This document shows positions 61,901 through 64,000 of a DNA stretch of 64,000 nt, in pieces (within the stretch, counting starts at the first letter, position 1; every line of letters starts with the position of its first letter). Source of the DNA: Chondrosia reniformis. Its lineage: Eukaryota > Porifera > Demospongiae > Chondrillida > Chondrillidae. The position numbers and the translations under genes are program-made. The notes beneath the pieces are model-generated. The model had not been told where the DNA came from. It saw only the letters and a list, made by a program, of their open reading frames with translations, and searched no databases. The DNA lies in contig OX359191.1 of NCBI GenBank assembly GCA_947172415.1, positions 6,386,001-6,450,000 of the forward strand, read 5' to 3'.

Positions 61901-64000
61901 CCATGAACTCCAGTGATCTACGTATATCACTAAATGTCTCTATATATTTAATCATATACATTTTTCCTTTGCCAGCTCTGCTGCTTTTAATAAACTATCA
62001 GACATTCCAGAAGGTTTTTTTTCAGAAGTTCCTGGTTTGACCGAATTGTAAGGAGAATAAATACTGCTTTTTCTACTAAGCAGATTTTAAATGCATATTA
62101 TTAGTAAACTTTATGTGGTTACACCCCATTTGCATGGCATGTCAATACATATGTACTTTATTCTTATGTGCTGTAGTTGTCTGCCTGATCAGTAGCAATC
62201 TTTGCTTAATTAATGCAATACTTCCATTTAACTTATATAGGTCTCTTGCACACAATCAAATAACAATTATCAGAAAAGGAGTTTTTGCAAATTTGCATTG
62301 CCTTAAAGATCTGTAAGTTTTATTACTTCTTCTTGTTTATAAATAAGTTTACAGTGATGTTGCTTTTCATAGTTTTTTTGTTTATAAATAAGTTTACAGT
62401 GATGTTGCTTTTCATAGGTTTTTGAATGACAACAAAATTCAAACAATTGAAGAGGGGGCCTATGTCAATGGCACTTTTCACTATCTAGAAAAATTGTGAG
62501 TTCACACTGAAGTATGCTTTTCAAAATCCCAGGCTGAGTCTTTTAGAAAACATCACGGATGGGAGGGGGGCAGTATAGGAAAGTTTAAGGGGCTAGACTT
62601 GTTCAGTGTTTATTTGCTATTAAAAATTAAGGACTTTCTTCAAGGGGGGCAAATGTTTATATGCAATAGGAAATCCCCCTTCCTTCCAAAGGGAACCGGC
62701 CAGCAAATACGTATGTCTGTGATTAAGTGATTAAGTTAATGGATGCCCAAATGTTTGTCTAATCTGTGCTATAATGAAAGAGTAGAGAATTGTTTGATCA
62801 TACATAACTACCCTACCTACCTATCTACAGGCACTTATCAAATAATGACTTCAACCATCTACCTACCCCTGGTGAAGGCTTTCCAAACCTGAGAGAACTG
62901 CACCTGGCTAACTGTCCAAATCTTTGGAATGTTCCTCCACCTCAAAAGACTCCTGCTCTTTCAGTGAGTTCCTTTGAAAAGCACAAGTCAATAATAATAA
63001 CAATCCCTCTTGCCTTTGAATTATCCTCTTAGCAGCTCTGTACGTATATTCGTACGTATATTATACTGGATATTGTATCCTCAATTGTAAGATTATATTT
63101 TTATTTCAGCTGAGGGAGGTCTATGTACCGAAATATCAAATTGTTTGTGAACTGTTTCATGCTGCTACAGAAATCCCAAATAGTGAACTTCAGTCATCCG
63201 AACTAGGAGCCTATACTCTATCTCTACCTCTATATTGTACCACATAACCACAACTTGCATATATTGTGCTTCAATTCCAGTTTCTCCTAATACGTAATTG
63301 TACATTATGAAGTGTATTTATGTTCCTGTAGCATTCTCTATACACCTATCCCTACCACTGCTGTCTGTGGAAAGGTCAATTGGAAGAGGATTGGTTTTTA
63401 CGTGACAGCACTCACTATAACAACCCATATGACATCGGAAGACATGAGTCAGTTACTAGGGCAACACCCCAAACTACAGAGCCGCCTACTACACAACTCC
63501 CTACTATCTCTGAAACAACCATATCTCCAGATGAATTTTTTGAATGGCTAAAAAAGTATACTTCTGTTGCACCTGATGCTGTTAATATTACGTTTGTCAA
63601 TGAGACTACTGTTGTTGATGATGTCGACCACGTTGTTTTTAAACGAAAGAAGGAAGCCATCAATGATATCAGCTTTGTAACATGTTACCCTCGATTTCAT
63701 CCTCTCACTCCTTGTGAAGATCTGATGGGTTCATGGGTACTAAGGGTTTTTGTCTGGGCTGTCATCATTTTAGCCTTGAGTGGCAATGCTGCTGTTCTTT
63801 TTGTCATGCTGGCTTCAAGAAAAGGCATAGACCCGCCTCAGTTCTTTATAAGCAATCTTGCATTTGCAGATTTATGCCTCGGCATCTACTTGGCATTCAT
63901 AGGTGTTGTTGATCTGCAGACATATGGTGATCAAAGATTCTTTTTGTCTGCCATCAGTTGGCAGATGGGACCAGGTTGCAAAACAGCTGGCTTCTTTGCT
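46139..64000 (+). CDS. Leucine-rich-repeat G-protein-coupled receptor (LGR, type A-like 7TM), 3' end outside window
   Basis: Exon 1 (46139-46356) encodes a signal peptide ([17 protein letters not shown]) and an LRR N-cap with CSCD...VSC. LRR exons, nearly all phase 2 with the split codon in a Leu/Ile position: 51115-51189, 53579-53656, 53936-54007, 54801-54872, 55026-55184, 55704-55811, 55954-56025, 56098-56226, 56387-56455, 56583-56675, 56836-56907, 57087-57161, 57946-58017, 58124-58195, 58470-58544, 58635-58700, 58760-58831, 61566-61703, 61773-61844, 61976-62047, 62241-62312, 62418-62495, 62831-62963. Exon 63332-64000 holds the hinge with YPYHCC, then [13 protein letters not shown]1 (LALSGN), TM2 ([13 protein letters not shown]) and the start of TM3 (GCKTAGFFA). 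These are LGR hallmarks, closest to glycoprotein-hormone receptors. About 25 LRRs is far more than usual for type A. Splicing between 62963 and 63332 is unsettled. Ligand unknown; coupling to G proteins is expected from the family. Confidence 0.88.
46357..51114 (+). other. LGR intron 1 (4.8 kb)
   Basis: Separates the signal-peptide exon from the first LRR exon. It contains the GT-rich minisatellite 49768-50190 and many ACGTACGT tracts. No other gene or element was recognised. Long first introns often hold regulatory sequence, but none was identified. Confidence 0.65.
49768..50190. repeat. GT-rich minisatellite, unit about 24 bp
   Basis: Units of CCAGAGGGTGTATG or TCAGAGGGTGTATG plus a (GT)n stretch of variable length repeat about 18 times. 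All three plus-strand frames are open through it because the unit lacks stops; the resulting Cys/Val-rich translations are not genes. Confidence 0.95.
51340..51530. mobile_element. TA-flanked MITE in LGR intron 2
   Basis: CTGTAATTTGGGAAATTT at the left matches the complement of AGAAATTTCTCGAATTACAG at the right, with TA at both outer edges (51338-51339, 51531-51532). It is 191 bp long and non-coding. The CTGTAA start resembles the MITE at 25326-25571. Confidence 0.75.
53064..53309. repeat. Dispersed repeat family A, second long copy
   Basis: Closely matches 758-987, with one additional CTTCTCCA-type insertion, in the same orientation. It lies in the LGR intron before the exon at 53579. Confidence 0.75.
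55379..55564. mobile_element. Hairpin MITE with about 62-bp inverted repeats
   Basis: GAAATCCAGAGGTATTA at the left is complementary to TAATACCTCTGGATTTC at the right. Pairing continues inward to GAACGTTTCAACC / GGTTGAAACGTTC with few mismatches. The spacer of about 60 bp includes TCATCAGC. It lies in the LGR intron between exons 55026-55184 and 55704-55811. Confidence 0.8.
58932..61031 (-). mobile_element. Tigger/pogo DNA transposon, apparently intact
   Basis: The left end CAGTCATGACTCTTTAATCC is inverted at GGATTAAGGAGTCATGACTG (61012-61031), one mismatch apart in this stretch. TA target duplications lie at 58930-58931 and 61032-61033. The 2.1-kb element has one full-length transposase frame on the minus strand. 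It sits in the LGR intron between exons 58760-58831 and 61566-61703, antisense to that gene. The right flank is a tandem pair of about 51-bp units (TATGCTTCAGTG...), and the left flank ends like the end of such a unit, so the insertion hit a small tandem repeat. Confidence 0.92.
59221..60771 (-). CDS. Tigger-type transposase (CENP-B-like HTH, DDE_1)
   Basis: The 516-codon frame starts [18 protein letters not shown]. It has a psq-type helix-turn-helix at about residues 10-60 and a CENP-B-type second DNA-binding domain at about 75-140. The catalytic domain carries D178 (YNLDETGLF), D283 (LLLDNASSH) and D315 ([10 protein letters not shown]), giving D-D31-D, typical of the pogo group. The acidic C-terminal third (DEEDDSDNE) is also usual for this family. 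No stop or frame break was seen and length is normal, so it may be active or recently active. The enzyme cuts and pastes the element at TA sites in the nucleus. Confidence 0.93.
   Translation of the reverse strand: MNCSSKQPRTELTSTIKRALCLFKEQNPKATHEKTAAAIGSRFNLKIGRSTVGDILRQKNHWLSLDESLPEAKRLRPAKHVDLERTLFLWFSDVRARNVPVSAEILQSKAKFFGEHLDIGDFAYSRGWLQNFKKRFGVKKRNIHGEAGGVDVQMVTSGREQLQRVLKEYTKDDIYNLDETGLFYRLEPNKTLATGPVRGTKKCKDRITVALCANASGTDKLIPFVIGKSLRPRCFPKHFYVQTVVRYRNNKKAWMTAEFFVEFLKEFDQRMRRESRKVVLLLDNASSHTQDDLELTNVTLEFLIPNTTSHLQPMDAGIIQNFKVHYKKMLMRHYIETIDEGKELERLNLKQAIYFVRDAWREVTSETIAHCFVHTRILPMEQHPNCSSQVYSESSDMDELESLLQLFPGEHLAASDFLSLDSGLETGDCLSDEQILEIVQPQDADEEDDSDNEPELPPVSLSEAKKSLESVLRCFESNEGFGNKEVDSVRALIKQVTNVQRKSSVQGNLFSYFSRT
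61032..61130. repeat. Two-unit tandem repeat at the Tigger insertion site
   Basis: TATGCTTCAGTGTTGTATACG occurs at 61034 and again at about 61085, each followed by a TACGTA-rich stretch and TATACAGTACAT. The same TATACAGTACATGTTTG ending precedes the transposon on its left side at about 58913-58929. Confidence 0.8.
62334..62417 (+). repeat. Tandem duplication of a 3' splice region
   Basis: TGTTTATAAATAAGTTTACA through GCTTTTCATAG is present twice (62334-62372 and 62379-62417). The second copy is the acceptor for the LRR exon at 62418. Using the first AG would add 45 bp, but in that segment the phase-2 frame reads a TAA, so only the second is compatible. Confidence 0.8.
63110..63247 (+). other. 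Possible alternative terminal exon of the LGR gene
   Basis: After acceptor TTATTTCAG (63109) the frame entered from the phase-0 donor at 62963 reads [20 protein letters not shown] and ends at TAA 63245-63247, after 45 codons. Its LREVYVP start looks like an LRR C-terminal edge. Used as a last exon it would yield a soluble ectodomain. Otherwise an internal donor after about 12-15 bp, or skipping it (62963 to 63332 keeps frame), would connect to the 7TM exon. Confidence 0.45.

Overview
The window looks like nuclear DNA of an early-branching animal, most likely a demosponge. The genes are intron-rich, split mostly into symmetric-phase exons with canonical GT/AG junctions. The DNA is AT-rich with many TACGTA tracts. 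The protein families (multi-SRCR/EGF proteins, HormR-GAIN-GPS proteins, an LGR-type GPCR, a Tigger transposon, MITEs) are metazoan. The species is inferred and cannot be named from the sequence alone.

Layout. (1) 1-6601: the 3' part of a plus-strand gene for a single-pass receptor with a Ser/Thr-rich stalk, HormR, GAIN, GPS, one transmembrane helix and a short tail. (2) 11644-24588: a secreted protein of about 3288 residues made of 24 SRCR and 22 EGF domains, one domain per exon, in two strongly homogenised tandem arrays (periods about 543 and 539 bp). (3) 25639-31655: a second HormR-GAIN-GPS single-pass gene, paralogous exon by exon to the first, whose stalk is one 2.57-kb exon with 48 mucin-like repeats. 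(4) 39016-41289: a membrane-anchored laccase-like multicopper oxidase with an uninterrupted coding region. (5) 46139 to beyond 64000: a leucine-rich-repeat GPCR (LGR) with about 25 LRRs spread over at least 23 exons, a hinge, and a 7TM domain that runs off the window. An apparently intact Tigger/pogo transposon sits in one of its introns.

The gaps hold mostly repeats: TA-flanked MITEs, long-inverted-repeat foldback elements, relics of reverse-transcriptase elements, a LINE 3' end, a possible solo LTR, and minisatellites. There is also one orphan arylsulfatase-like exon.

How the genes may relate. Regions 1-3 form a cluster of cell-surface or secreted proteins with expandable extracellular modules: mucin stalks, SRCR/EGF arrays, and HormR-GAIN-GPS stalks on a single membrane helix in place of a 7TM core. 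Nearly all exons in this cluster, up to the HormR exon, are phase 1-1, so modules can be added or skipped without breaking frame. No signal-peptide exon was found for the second GAIN gene, and splicing from the SRCR/EGF gene into its stalk would keep frame. A role in recognition or adhesion is an inference. The GPS of both GAIN proteins reads HFG where cleavable ones have HL(S/T), so these receptors are probably not self-cleaved.
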